A stretch of 5,920 nt of DNA from Deltaproteobacteria bacterium (GCA_003506795.1 DNYO01000283.1:1722-7641); one strand, 5' to 3'; counted from the first letter of the stretch, positions 1-5,405 are shown. A program made the numbers and translations. Notes: generated by a model from the sequence alone, not told the origin.

Positions 1-296
1 TGCCTCGAGGTCACTTCCTTATATGCCGCAAGCACGAGGCGGTAAAAGGCGTTGTCCTGGCTGTCCCGGTAAACCGATATGAGCTTCTTGAATGAATCCG
101 CGTCTTTCACGGCCCGGAAAAACCGATCGCCCTCAGCTTCCGTCCTGCTGTATTGACGGTATTTCATAAAAATGATAGTCCAGGCGACGATGGAGAAAAA
201 GAAAAGGATCACCATCACTGCCTTGGCCATCGGCCCGGCAGATAGAATCATGCCGATAAGCCCGCCTGTATACATGTCTGCGCTTGAAACGTCCAT
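1..296 (-). CDS. tolQ: TolQ-type proton channel subunit (N-terminal part, runs off window)
   Basis: The N-terminal 98 codons of a TolQ/ExbB/MotA-family inner-membrane protein are visible; the rest lies beyond position 1. The ATG is at 296-294. A short periplasmic N-terminus is followed by a hydrophobic helix at about residues 24-44 (AVMVILFFFSIVAW core) and then a charged cytoplasmic stretch with Lys/Arg right after the membrane segment (KYRQYSR). This is the usual TolQ start: one TM helix, then a soluble region that leads to the TM2-TM3 pair, not visible here. In the family, TolQ with TolR forms the proton-driven motor for TolA/Pal and outer-membrane constriction. ExbB is the main alternative; tolR/exbD would settle it but lie outside the window. 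No strong Shine-Dalgarno precedes the ATG; M8 (275) is a possible alternative start. A strong terminator lies 37 nt upstream, so read-through or attenuation may control expression. Confidence 0.8.
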   Translation of the reverse strand, partial: MDVSSADMYTGGLIGMILSAGPMAKAVMVILFFFSIVAWTIIFMKYRQYSRTEAEGDRFFRAVKDADSFKKLISVYRDSQDNAFYRLVLAAYKEVTSR

Positions 297-333
297 TTTG
301 CGTGTAGAGATTACAACAAAACCTTCCCGTTGT

Positions 334-365
334 AAAGAAAAACCCCCTGGTTGGGTGCCAGGGGG
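334..365 (-). terminator. Intrinsic terminator 37 nt before tolQ
   Basis: On the minus strand an 8-bp perfect stem CCCCCTGG / CCAGGGGG (365-358 with 350-343) closes a 7-nt loop and is followed at once by TTTTTCTTT, the classic Rho-independent pattern. A second C-run at 373-368 could pair with the same G-run in a longer, weaker alternative stem. The U-tract side shows that it acts on minus-strand transcription, so it stops RNA coming from hemW and from the promoter at 552-580. It sits between that promoter and tolQ. Confidence 0.85.
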
Positions 366-545
366 AAGGGGGGTTATTATGAGAAGCTTGTGGAGGTGAA
401 TTTCGCGTTAAGTTATGCTATGTGAAATAAAGCACGTTGCGTCGGAAAAAAACTCAACTGTTTCACACAATGATATCTGACCACCGGTAAATGCCACTGT
501 TTTCACGTGATTAGTGGTCTGTATATGTGAATTATTTAACATAGC
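334..545 (-). ncRNA. Candidate small RNA or attenuated tolQ leader
   Basis: The predicted transcript starts about 7 nt after the -10 box at 557-552 and ends in the terminator U-tract near 334, about 210 nt in all. Most of it can fold into one long interrupted hairpin: an outer stem of about 13 bp (544-532 with 430-418), then an inner stem built on GACCAC/GTGGTC (519-514 with 484-479), a roughly 29-nt apical loop and a roughly 29-nt one-sided bulge. Promoter, structured body and terminator in this order define a plausible sRNA gene. Since the terminator is just before tolQ, a tolQ leader with conditional termination is the main alternative. The length and the long rod with a bulge recall 6S RNA, but I see no sequence match that would justify that name. 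Confidence 0.4.
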
Positions 546-568
546 TGACCTATAATAATGTATTACGC
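405..568. repeat. Long imperfect inverted repeat
   Basis: CTATGTGAAATAA at 418-430 matches the reverse complement of 532-544 at 12 of 13 positions, with weaker symmetry extending outwards to GCGTTA (405-410) and TTACGC (563-568). Nested inside, TTCAC...ATAT...GACCAC (462-484) is mirrored by GTGGTC...ATATGTGAA (514-531). The centre contains the perfect 8-bp palindrome TCACGTGA (503-510). The symmetry may reflect RNA folding of the candidate leader/sRNA, protein-binding operators, or a decayed palindromic element. Confidence 0.6.
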
Positions 569-580
569 AGTTTTTGTCAA
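552..580 (-). promoter_or_regulatory. Near-consensus sigma70 promoter towards tolQ
   Basis: On the minus strand a perfect -35 TTGACA (580-575) is separated by exactly 17 nt from TATTAT (557-552), five of six matches to the -10 consensus. Predicted transcription begins near 545. It lies just after the hemW stop codon, in non-coding AT-rich sequence, which makes a functional promoter for the sRNA/leader and tolQ likely. The outer arm of the inverted repeat begins right at the predicted start site. Confidence 0.7.
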
Positions 581-603
581 TAAAAAAATCGTGAAGGGAA
601 AAT

Positions 604-1722
604 CTAGGCGGAAACCATTAATGGCAGCCTGTCGGCGAAGAGGTAGCCTTTAACCGTGGGGAAAATTCGTTTATCATGAAGTTCTATGAGACCTGAATCA
701 CAAAGACCTTCAAGAGTCGCAGGTGAAACCTCCGAGGATATCTCCGAGGCTTCAAAACCCCATCTGGTCCTGAAACCAAAAAGCATGCGTTCAAGATGCA
801 TCTGATCGGCGGACAGCTCCTCCGAGCCCCCGACAGGTGCTGTACCTTCGTCGAGGTTCTTGAGATAGCCGTCGAGACTGCGCACGTTCCACCATCTCGT
901 GGTACCCGCAAAGGAATGGGCGGCAGGCCCGAGGCCAAGATAAGGCGTATGCTGCCAGTATTTCACGTTGTGGCGGGACAGAGTCTTTTCGCTCCGGGCA
1001 AAGTTGGATATCTCGTAATGGATAAAACCAGCTCCGGTAAGATAGTTTGACGTCTCAAGAAAGAGTGCCGCTTGTCTGGCCTCATCGGGAAGCGGGAGGT
1101 TCCCTCCCCGCGACAGACGGGAAAAAGGCGTGTCGCCTTCGATTGTAAGCTGATAGCACGACAGGTGTGCCGGTCCGAAGGAAAGGGCCTTTCGAAGCGT
1201 CTGCAACCAGGCCCTGGTACTCTGATGCGGCAGCCCGTACATGAGGTCAAGGCCAAACTCCGCAAACCCCCCCTGTGCGACAAGGCTGACTGCGGCTTGC
1301 GCCTGCCTGGCGGTGTGACGCCTTCCGAGAAACCGGACCTCCTGCTCATTGAAGGATTGGACACCAAGGCTGATGCGATTGACCCCGAGCGATCTGTAGA
1401 AGACAAGCTTTTCCTTCGTCACGTCATCGGGGTTGAGCTCCATGGTCAGTTCCGTCGTATCATCGAAGTGAAAGATGTCGCTGAGGCCTTCAAGGAGTCC
1501 TTCGATCTCGTCATGGTTCATGACAGACGGGGTTCCCCCGCCGATATAGAGGGAATCGAATAGCGGGAACACATCGCGGTAGCGGGATGCTTCCGTGAGG
1601 ACGGCACCGACCCATTTACTGATGCGTGCCGTCTCCGTTGTGGAATAAAAATCACAGTACGGGCACTTCGTTTTGCAGAAAGGCGTGTGGACGTAGAGCC
1701 CGGGAAGCGCCGTCCTATTCAT
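604..1722 (-). CDS. hemW: HemW, radical SAM haem chaperone (formerly oxygen-independent coproporphyrinogen oxidase-like)
   Basis: This is a 372-residue radical SAM protein. The cluster motif CxxxCxxC is at C16, C20 and C23 (PFCKTKCPYCDF), ligating a [4Fe-4S] cluster. The SAM-binding GGGTPS follows at 61-66, then ELNPDD (96-101), RISLGVQSF (116-124), GLDLMYGLPHQ (157-167), HYEISNFAR (235-243) and HNVKYW (251-256), with a HemW-type C-terminal domain. True HemN enzymes carry CxxxCxxCxC; here the residue two after the third Cys is Phe, as in HemW, so this should be a haem-binding/transfer protein rather than a coproporphyrinogen dehydrogenase. Length is normal for HemW. The ATG at 1722 lies inside the end of lepA (8-nt overlap), so the two are translationally coupled; lepA-hemW adjacency is common in bacteria. 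The stop is TAG at 606-604. Confidence 0.95.
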   Translation of the reverse strand: MNRTALPGLYVHTPFCKTKCPYCDFYSTTETARISKWVGAVLTEASRYRDVFPLFDSLYIGGGTPSVMNHDEIEGLLEGLSDIFHFDDTTELTMELNPDDVTKEKLVFYRSLGVNRISLGVQSFNEQEVRFLGRRHTARQAQAAVSLVAQGGFAEFGLDLMYGLPHQSTRAWLQTLRKALSFGPAHLSCYQLTIEGDTPFSRLSRGGNLPLPDEARQAALFLETSNYLTGAGFIHYEISNFARSEKTLSRHNVKYWQHTPYLGLGPAAHSFAGTTRWWNVRSLDGYLKNLDEGTAPVGGSEELSADQMHLERMLFGFRTRWGFEASEISSEVSPATLEGLCDSGLIELHDKRIFPTVKGYLFADRLPLMVSA

Positions 1723-3511
1723 CGTCTGTTTTCAGAGCGGCGAGAAAAGCGCTCTGAGGGATCTCGACGTTTCCGACGATACGCATCCGCTTCTTGCCCT
1801 TCTTCTGCTTCTCCAGAAGTTTTCTCTTGCGCGTGATGTCGCCGCCGTAGCACTTTGCCGTCACGTCTTTGCGGTATGCCGAGATGGTCGAACGGGCAAT
1901 AATCTTTCCCCCGATCGCACCCTGTATGGCGATCTTGAACTGCTGTTTCGGTATCTCGTCCTTGAGCCTGTCACAGACCCTGACCGCGCGCTCGCGCGCA
2001 TTGTCTCGGTGGACGAGGATCGAAAGGGCGTCGACCTTCTCGCCGTTAACCAGGATATCGAGCTTCACAAGATTGCTTTCCCGGTAATCGGTGATCTCAT
2101 AATCGAAGGAACCGTAGCCCTGCGTGATGCTTTTGAGCTTGTCGTAAAAATCGAAGATCACCTCGGCAAGGGGCATGTCGAATGCGACCTCGACGCGCCC
2201 GGGTGTCGGGTAGCTCATTTGTGAATTAACGCCGCGGCGCTCCATGCAGAGCTTCATGACCACACCGACATATCGCTCCGGTATGAGGATGTTGGCCCTG
2301 ATATAGGGCTCTTCAGATGACTTGATCGTGCCCGGATCCGGATAATACAAGGGGTTGTCGACATCGAGGACCTTACCGTCATCGAGATAGAAACGGTACT
2401 GCACGCTGGGAGCGGTCATGATGATGGATTGGTCGAATTCCCGTTCCAGGCGCTCCTGAACGATCTCCAGATGCAAAAGCCCCAGGTATCCGCAGCGGAA
2501 ACCCTGGCCCAGGGCCGCCGATGAATCCTTCTGGTAAACCAGGGATGCATCGTTGAGCTTGTATTTCTCAAGGGCCTCCAGGAGCGACTGGTAATCGTCG
2601 GACGCTATGGGGTAAATGGACGAAAAAACAACGGGCTTCACGTCCTTGAAGCCGCCGAGAGGCTGCGGCGCGGGTCTTGAGTCCACGGTGATCGTATCCC
2701 CTATCCTGGTGTCGCTGACTGTCTTGATCCCCGCGATGATGTAGCCGACCATTCCGGCCGTCAGTTCCTTTTGAGGTTCCCGCGCAAGCCGAAAGATCCC
2801 GACCTCCTCGACGCGGTACGTCGTGCCCTGGGACATGAGCCGTATGGTATCTCCGGGTCTGACTGTACCGTCGAAGACACGGCAGCTGACGATGGTTCCG
2901 CGGAACGAATCGTAATGGGCGTCAAAGATAAGTGCCGTGAGGGGTTTCTCCGGGTCTCCCGATGGCGGAGGGATCTTCTCCACAACGGCCCGGAGAATGT
3001 CCTCGATACCCCTGCCCTCCTTGGCGGAACAGAGTATCGCAGTATCCGGATCCAGCCCCAGTTCGTTGTCGATTTCAGTCTTGACGCGTTCCACGTCTGC
3101 CACGGGAAGATCTATCTTGTTGATGACGGGGATAATGACCAGGTTGTGCTCCAGGGCGGCATAGAGGTTGCCCAGCGTCTGGGCCTCGACTCCCTGTGAA
3201 GCGTCGACAAGCAAAAGCACGCCTTCGCAGGAGGCAAGCGCCCGGGACACCTCGTACGAAAAGTCCACATGCCCCGGCGTGTCGATGAGGTTCAGCTCAT
3301 ATTCCTTGCCTTTTTCATCGACGTATGGCAGGTCCACCGTCTGGCTCTTTATAGTTATGCCCCGTTCCCTCTCGATGTCCATGTTGTCCAGTATCTGATC
3401 GCGAAACTGCCGGTCGTCCACGAGCTTCGTATACTGGATCAGACGGTCGGCAAGAGTCGACTTGCCATGGTCTATATGGGCTATTATGCTGAAATTCCTG
3501 ATATGTTTCAT
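1715..3511 (-). CDS. lepA: Elongation factor 4 (LepA), ribosome-associated GTPase
   Basis: A complete 598-residue LepA/EF4, essentially the same length as E. coli LepA. The GTPase motifs are intact: P-loop AHIDHGKST (11-19), switch I GIT (51-53), DTPGH with the catalytic His81 (77-81), NKID (131-134) and SAK (162-164). The EF-G-like domain II and domains III and V follow, and the LepA-specific C-terminal domain is recognisable by KCYGGDITRKRKLLEKQKKG (553-572). LepA acts on the ribosome at the inner membrane or in the cytosol, with reported roles in back-translocation, initiation and 30S biogenesis. The ATG at 3511 begins MKHIRNFSIIAHIDHGK, the family-standard N-terminus, although only a weak Shine-Dalgarno is seen. 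An intrinsic terminator ends 38 nt upstream and no clear promoter lies between, which leaves its promoter unresolved. It overlaps hemW by 8 nt. Confidence 0.98.
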   Translation of the reverse strand: MKHIRNFSIIAHIDHGKSTLADRLIQYTKLVDDRQFRDQILDNMDIERERGITIKSQTVDLPYVDEKGKEYELNLIDTPGHVDFSYEVSRALASCEGVLLLVDASQGVEAQTLGNLYAALEHNLVIIPVINKIDLPVADVERVKTEIDNELGLDPDTAILCSAKEGRGIEDILRAVVEKIPPPSGDPEKPLTALIFDAHYDSFRGTIVSCRVFDGTVRPGDTIRLMSQGTTYRVEEVGIFRLAREPQKELTAGMVGYIIAGIKTVSDTRIGDTITVDSRPAPQPLGGFKDVKPVVFSSIYPIASDDYQSLLEALEKYKLNDASLVYQKDSSAALGQGFRCGYLGLLHLEIVQERLEREFDQSIIMTAPSVQYRFYLDDGKVLDVDNPLYYPDPGTIKSSEEPYIRANILIPERYVGVVMKLCMERRGVNSQMSYPTPGRVEVAFDMPLAEVIFDFYDKLKSITQGYGSFDYEITDYRESNLVKLDILVNGEKVDALSILVHRDNARERAVRVCDRLKDEIPKQQFKIAIQGAIGGKIIARSTISAYRKDVTAKCYGGDITRKRKLLEKQKKGKKRMRIVGNVEIPQSAFLAALKTDDE

Positions 3512-3549
3512 ATATCGTTAATCGTCTCTATCAATCCGCGGGCATCATC

Positions 3550-3581
3550 AAAAAAAGGGGGAGTTAAATTGCAGCCCCTTT
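3550..3581 (-). terminator. Intrinsic terminator between the 116-aa gene and lepA
   Basis: On the minus strand AAAGGGG (3581-3575) pairs with CCCCTTT (3560-3554) around a 14-nt loop, and the descending arm runs into a continuous T-run to 3550. It begins 10 nt after the stop codon of the upstream 116-residue gene and ends 38 nt before the lepA ATG. The T-run direction means it acts on minus-strand RNA. It either separates two transcription units or acts as a leaky attenuator ahead of lepA. Confidence 0.75.
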
Positions 3582-3591
3582 GCGGGACGTA

Positions 3592-3942
3592 CTACCGCGA
3601 TCTCTTTATTATCTCCACGTCAACCTCTCCATTGAAAACCTCTGCGAGTTCCACGTTGAGGTTCTGCATGTCCTCTTCCCTGTCGGCTTCGATGACTAGT
3701 TCCCTATCGTCGAGAACCTTCAGCTTCCCATATTTCCTGACAATCTCTATGACCTCTTTCGGGTCCGTCGTCACCCACCCCTTCATGCGTTTGACCAGTT
3801 CTTCGCCGTTGAAAGACCTCTCGATCGTCAAGTCCACCCTGCGTCTCTTGGCTTCCCATCCGACGAGGGCAGGCTGGGCGACCATGGGGGTCACAGGATC
3901 ATGCATTGCTGCGCACCGGAACCACAATTTTGCCCTGACCAT
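3592..3942 (-). CDS. Uncharacterised soluble 116-residue protein upstream of lepA
   Basis: I do not recognise this family. The ATG at 3942 is preferred over the upstream ATG at 3993 (which would give 133 residues) because AGGAGG at 3959-3954 precedes it by 11 nt, and because the extra 17 residues overlap that ribosome binding site and an AT-rich, promoter-like stretch. The product has no signal peptide or membrane segment. It starts MVRAKLWFRCAAMHDPVTPM, with a Pro/Val-rich patch to about residue 29 (QPALVGWEAKRRR), and is then charged and alternates predicted strands and helices (VDLTIERSFNGEELVKRM, then DPKEVIEIVRKYGKLKVL, then RELVIEADREEDMQ). This suggests a small alpha/beta domain. There are two Cys/His-type residues near the N-terminus (C10, H14) but no metal motif. 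It stands as its own unit between a plausible promoter and a terminator. Codon use looks like its neighbours. Confidence 0.75.
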   Translation of the reverse strand: MVRAKLWFRCAAMHDPVTPMVAQPALVGWEAKRRRVDLTIERSFNGEELVKRMKGWVTTDPKEVIEIVRKYGKLKVLDDRELVIEADREEDMQNLNVELAEVFNGEVDVEIIKRSR

Positions 3943-3952
3943 ATCTTTCGAA

Positions 3953-3959
3953 CCCTCCT
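3953..3959 (-). promoter_or_regulatory. Ribosome binding site fixing the 116-aa start
   Basis: Minus-strand AGGAGGG lies 10-11 nt before the ATG at 3942. It is the only good Shine-Dalgarno in the area and would be inside the coding region if the upstream ATG at 3993 were used, so it decides the start. Confidence 0.7.
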
Positions 3960-3998
3960 TATGCAGTCCTTGTAATCCTGTAAAAAAAATCAATCATT

Positions 3999-4027
3999 AA
4001 ATTAATGGTTTACGATAGTAAAGTCAA
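3999..4027 (-). promoter_or_regulatory. Possible promoter of the 116-aa gene
   Basis: Minus-strand TTGACT (4027-4022), five of six to the -35 consensus, is followed after 17 nt by TAATTT (4004-3999), a weak -10. The surrounding sequence is AT-rich and the predicted start lies about 50 nt before the ATG at 3942. Good -35, poor -10, so only moderate support. Confidence 0.4.
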
Positions 4028-4040
4028 GGATTGACGAGAC

Positions 4041-4080
4041 GCGCAGACAGGCGGCCTCCATCCTGTCCGCCCGTTTGCGC
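4041..4080. repeat. Interrupted GC-rich hairpin
   Basis: GCGCA (4041-4045) pairs with TGCGC (4076-4080), and directly inside it GACAGG (4046-4051) pairs with CCTGTC (4062-4067). The loop is 10 nt and an 8-nt bulge lies on the 3' arm. No T-run follows on either strand, so it is not an intrinsic terminator. Function unknown. Confidence 0.55.
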
Positions 4081-4131
4081 TAAGCGAGACCCGTATGCCG
4101 GTATGTGTTTCTGCCTCGTGCACCCGTTAAC

Positions 4132-4162
4132 ATGCAGGGCAAACTCGTTTGCCCCTATGCAT
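4132..4162. repeat. Strong REP-like hairpin after the small lipoprotein gene
   Basis: GGGCAAAC (4137-4144) and GTTTGCCC (4147-4154) form a perfect 8-bp inverted repeat around TC. The stem extends past a 3-nt bulge through ATGCA (4132-4136) and TGCAT (4158-4162), giving 13 paired positions. It starts 2 nt beyond the TAA at 4164 that closes the extended lipoprotein frame. There is no T-run on either side, so it looks more like an RNA-stabilising or REP-type intergenic hairpin than a terminator. No second copy lies in this window. Confidence 0.6.
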
Positions 4163-4163
4163 A

Positions 4164-4226
4164 TTAATTCGTCGCCCTCCAGCCCTTCTTTTCGAGACAA
4201 CGCCTTGTCCCTTCGTTGACCGCCGT
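4164..4226 (-). other. In-frame, coding-like continuation of the small lipoprotein beyond a TGA
   Basis: Reading on in frame after the TGA at 4229-4227 gives 20 sense codons, TAVNEGTRRCLEKKGWRATN, and then TAA at 4166-4164. The segment has the composition of the preceding coding part and a C-x5-W pattern (CLEKKGW) that I associate from memory with the C-terminus of small lipoproteins of the FxxDxxxC type. It is therefore probably the original C-terminal third of the gene, cut off by nonsense mutation, sequencing error or, less likely, a recoded stop. Confidence 0.55.
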
Positions 4227-4391
4227 TCAGGTGTCGGTCACCCCTTTGGCTGCAAGCTCTTTCCTGACCGAGGTCTCGCAGGTTTTCCTGTCCCTCTCAA
4301 AATCCTCGGCGGTCTTGCCGGCCTTTGTGTAAACCGTTGCACACCCGGTCAGAAGAAAACAAGCCACCAAAAGCCATAAAGTCCCTTTCAT
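4227..4391 (-). CDS. Small lipoprotein (54 residues), probably prematurely stopped
   Basis: The ATG at 4391 opens a 54-codon frame ending in TGA at 4229-4227. Residues 1-16 form a lipoprotein signal peptide: MKGT, a hydrophobic core LWLLVACFLL, then the lipobox LTGC with C17 as the lipidated residue and Ala at +2, compatible with outer-membrane sorting. The mature part reads ATVYTKAGKTAEDFERDRKT, followed by C38 and a charged helix. The FxxDxxxC arrangement is typical of short, poorly characterised Gram-negative lipoproteins. The gene lies 46 nt after the stop of the 300-residue lipoprotein and is probably co-transcribed with it. The Shine-Dalgarno is weak (AGGGA very close to the ATG). The frame continues after TGA with a coding-like tail to 4164; as the family usually has a second Cys near the C-terminus, the 54-residue form is probably truncated. 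Confidence 0.75.
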   Translation of the reverse strand: MKGTLWLLVACFLLTGCATVYTKAGKTAEDFERDRKTCETSVRKELAAKGVTDT

Positions 4392-4437
4392 AGTCCCTGT
4401 TTCGCCTCACACATTTTTTTGTATTTCGAGCACATCC

Positions 4438-5340
4438 TTACTTGAAATCGATGATCACGGGATTGGTAAACTCCATCTTGAGCCCTTCGATGCCTTTTAC
4501 CATCTTCTTCATCTCTTCCACGGATTGCGGCTGTTCCTTGTTGATCTTTTTCAGAAGTTCCGGATCGCTGATCAGCTTCCCAAAATCCATATCTATGAGA
4601 GTTACCGTCCGTCCGGACCGGTACGTGGCATTGCTTTTCACGATATCGCCCTCCATGGTGAGGACAATACTCATCCTCATTTCCTTGAAGATGGTCTTTA
4701 TCATCTCAATGGCATTGGGGTCGTCCGCCGCCGGCTGTTTGTCCTTCGCCTTCTCATCCCTGGTTGCCGGCCTGGGGGGCGGCATATGGACGGCAAGCTT
4801 CGCCGGCGACCCTTTCGTAAAAACGAACTTTATCGTGTCGTTGTCCGACGCGGCCCTGCCGTCGTCACCCTTGTTCCTGTCTTTCGAAGGGGTCTTTTTC
4901 CCCGGGTTCTGGTCAAGCATGACGCCGTTGATGTCATCGAAGCTGTAGACCGCGGTATATCCGCTTGCCGTCTGAGTTTTTGCAGGCTTTGCCGAGACGA
5001 ACCGCACGCCTTCACCGAAATCCTTCGCGTTATTCTTTGCCTTCTCCATCATCTCCGTTACAATTGTCTGATCCTTTGTCTGGTCCTTCTTTGCATCACC
5101 GGCCCCGGTGCTGTCCTTGCCCTCTTCGCCCATGCTCTTGCTCATGCCCTGCATCATCTCCAGAAAACCATTGCCGACAAGGACCGTTTCTTCAATTGTG
5201 CCGCTGCCATCTGCCTTTACATTGATCGACATGTTGTCCTGTATGCATCCGGAAAAAACACACACCGCCATGATCAGAACGGCGACCCTCAGCATGTCCC
5301 GCGTGCGCGGCATTCTCCCCGTCTGCAGATTACAGATCAT
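4438..5340 (-). CDS. Lipoprotein of unknown function with DGSG motif (about 300 residues)
   Basis: I choose the ATG at 5340 because GGGGAGG (5354-5348) sits 7 nt before it; the frame is open back to 5394 but with no better site. Residues 1-31 form a rather long lipoprotein signal: basic n-region (RMPRTRDMLR), core VAVLIMAVCVF and lipobox FSGC, with C32 lipidated. Shorter starts at M10 or M16 would also keep the signal. The mature protein begins IQDNMSINVKADGSGTIEET; an N-terminal beta-rich stretch with DGSG after a lipidated Cys recalls LppM/DUF3153-like lipoproteins, but I cannot confirm membership. Three charged, low-complexity Lys/Asp-rich linkers (about residues 70-92, 146-168 and 190-208) separate structured blocks. 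The last block (about 211-300) has MRMSIVLTMEGDIVKSNATY and a helical end. It probably sits on the periplasmic side of an envelope membrane. It follows dus by 65 nt and precedes the small lipoprotein by 46 nt, so an operon is likely. Confidence 0.85.
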   Translation of the reverse strand: MICNLQTGRMPRTRDMLRVAVLIMAVCVFSGCIQDNMSINVKADGSGTIEETVLVGNGFLEMMQGMSKSMGEEGKDSTGAGDAKKDQTKDQTIVTEMMEKAKNNAKDFGEGVRFVSAKPAKTQTASGYTAVYSFDDINGVMLDQNPGKKTPSKDRNKGDDGRAASDNDTIKFVFTKGSPAKLAVHMPPPRPATRDEKAKDKQPAADDPNAIEMIKTIFKEMRMSIVLTMEGDIVKSNATYRSGRTVTLIDMDFGKLISDPELLKKINKEQPQSVEEMKKMVKGIEGLKMEFTNPVIIDFK

Positions 5341-5347
5341 CGTGCAT

Positions 5348-5354
5348 CCTCCCC
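5348..5354 (-). promoter_or_regulatory. Ribosome binding site fixing the 300-aa lipoprotein start
   Basis: Minus-strand GGGGAGG ends 7 nt before the ATG at 5340. It supports that start over the upstream ATG at 5394 (18 codons longer, no comparable site) and over the ATGs further inside the signal peptide. Confidence 0.75.
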
Positions 5355-5405
5355 TCGGATATGCGGATTTCAGAAAATATGGCAATGCTACCAACCCGTC
5401 GAAGG

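Larger units (their letters stand above)
297..603. other. AT-rich intergenic region hemW-tolQ
   Basis: This gap of about 300 bases holds no convincing protein gene. Read on the minus strand it contains, in order, a near-consensus promoter (580-552), a long imperfect inverted repeat (405-568) and an intrinsic terminator (365-334); each is listed separately. The part at 390-600 is clearly AT-richer than the flanking genes. No terminator hairpin is visible immediately after the hemW stop, so hemW transcripts probably continue to the terminator at 334-365. Confidence 0.7.

Noticed and set aside
172..399. A 75-codon plus-strand frame opposite tolQ
   Set aside because: It lies antisense to the tolQ N-terminus, crosses the terminator hairpin, and its product has no coherent hydrophobic or domain pattern.
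408..542. A 44-codon minus-strand frame beginning 3 nt after the predicted transcription start (MLNNSHIQTT...)
   Set aside because: It has no Shine-Dalgarno, no recognisable motif, and overlaps the inverted repeat whose symmetry explains the sequence better. A leader peptide is not excluded, but support is too weak.
334..545. Identification of the candidate RNA as 6S RNA
   Set aside because: Only length and general rod shape agree. The internal bulge is one-sided and I see no conserved 6S sequence elements, so the name is not supported without a covariance search.
551..556. Plus-strand TATAAT as a promoter reading towards hemW
   Set aside because: No matching -35 lies 16-18 nt upstream on the plus strand and no plus-strand gene follows; the minus-strand promoter over the same bases is far better.
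615..624. Perfect palindrome CCATTAATGG near the hemW stop
   Set aside because: It is short and lies within hemW codons. No T-run follows it, so it does not qualify as a terminator or a supported operator.
1072..1563. A 163-codon plus-strand frame inside hemW
   Set aside because: It is entirely antisense to hemW regions with conserved radical SAM motifs; no start signal of its own.
3269..4000. A 243-codon plus-strand frame spanning the lepA start and the 116-aa gene
   Set aside because: It crosses the lepA N-terminus, the terminator and the 116-residue gene on the opposite strand; its Ser/Thr/Leu-rich translation is a shadow pattern.
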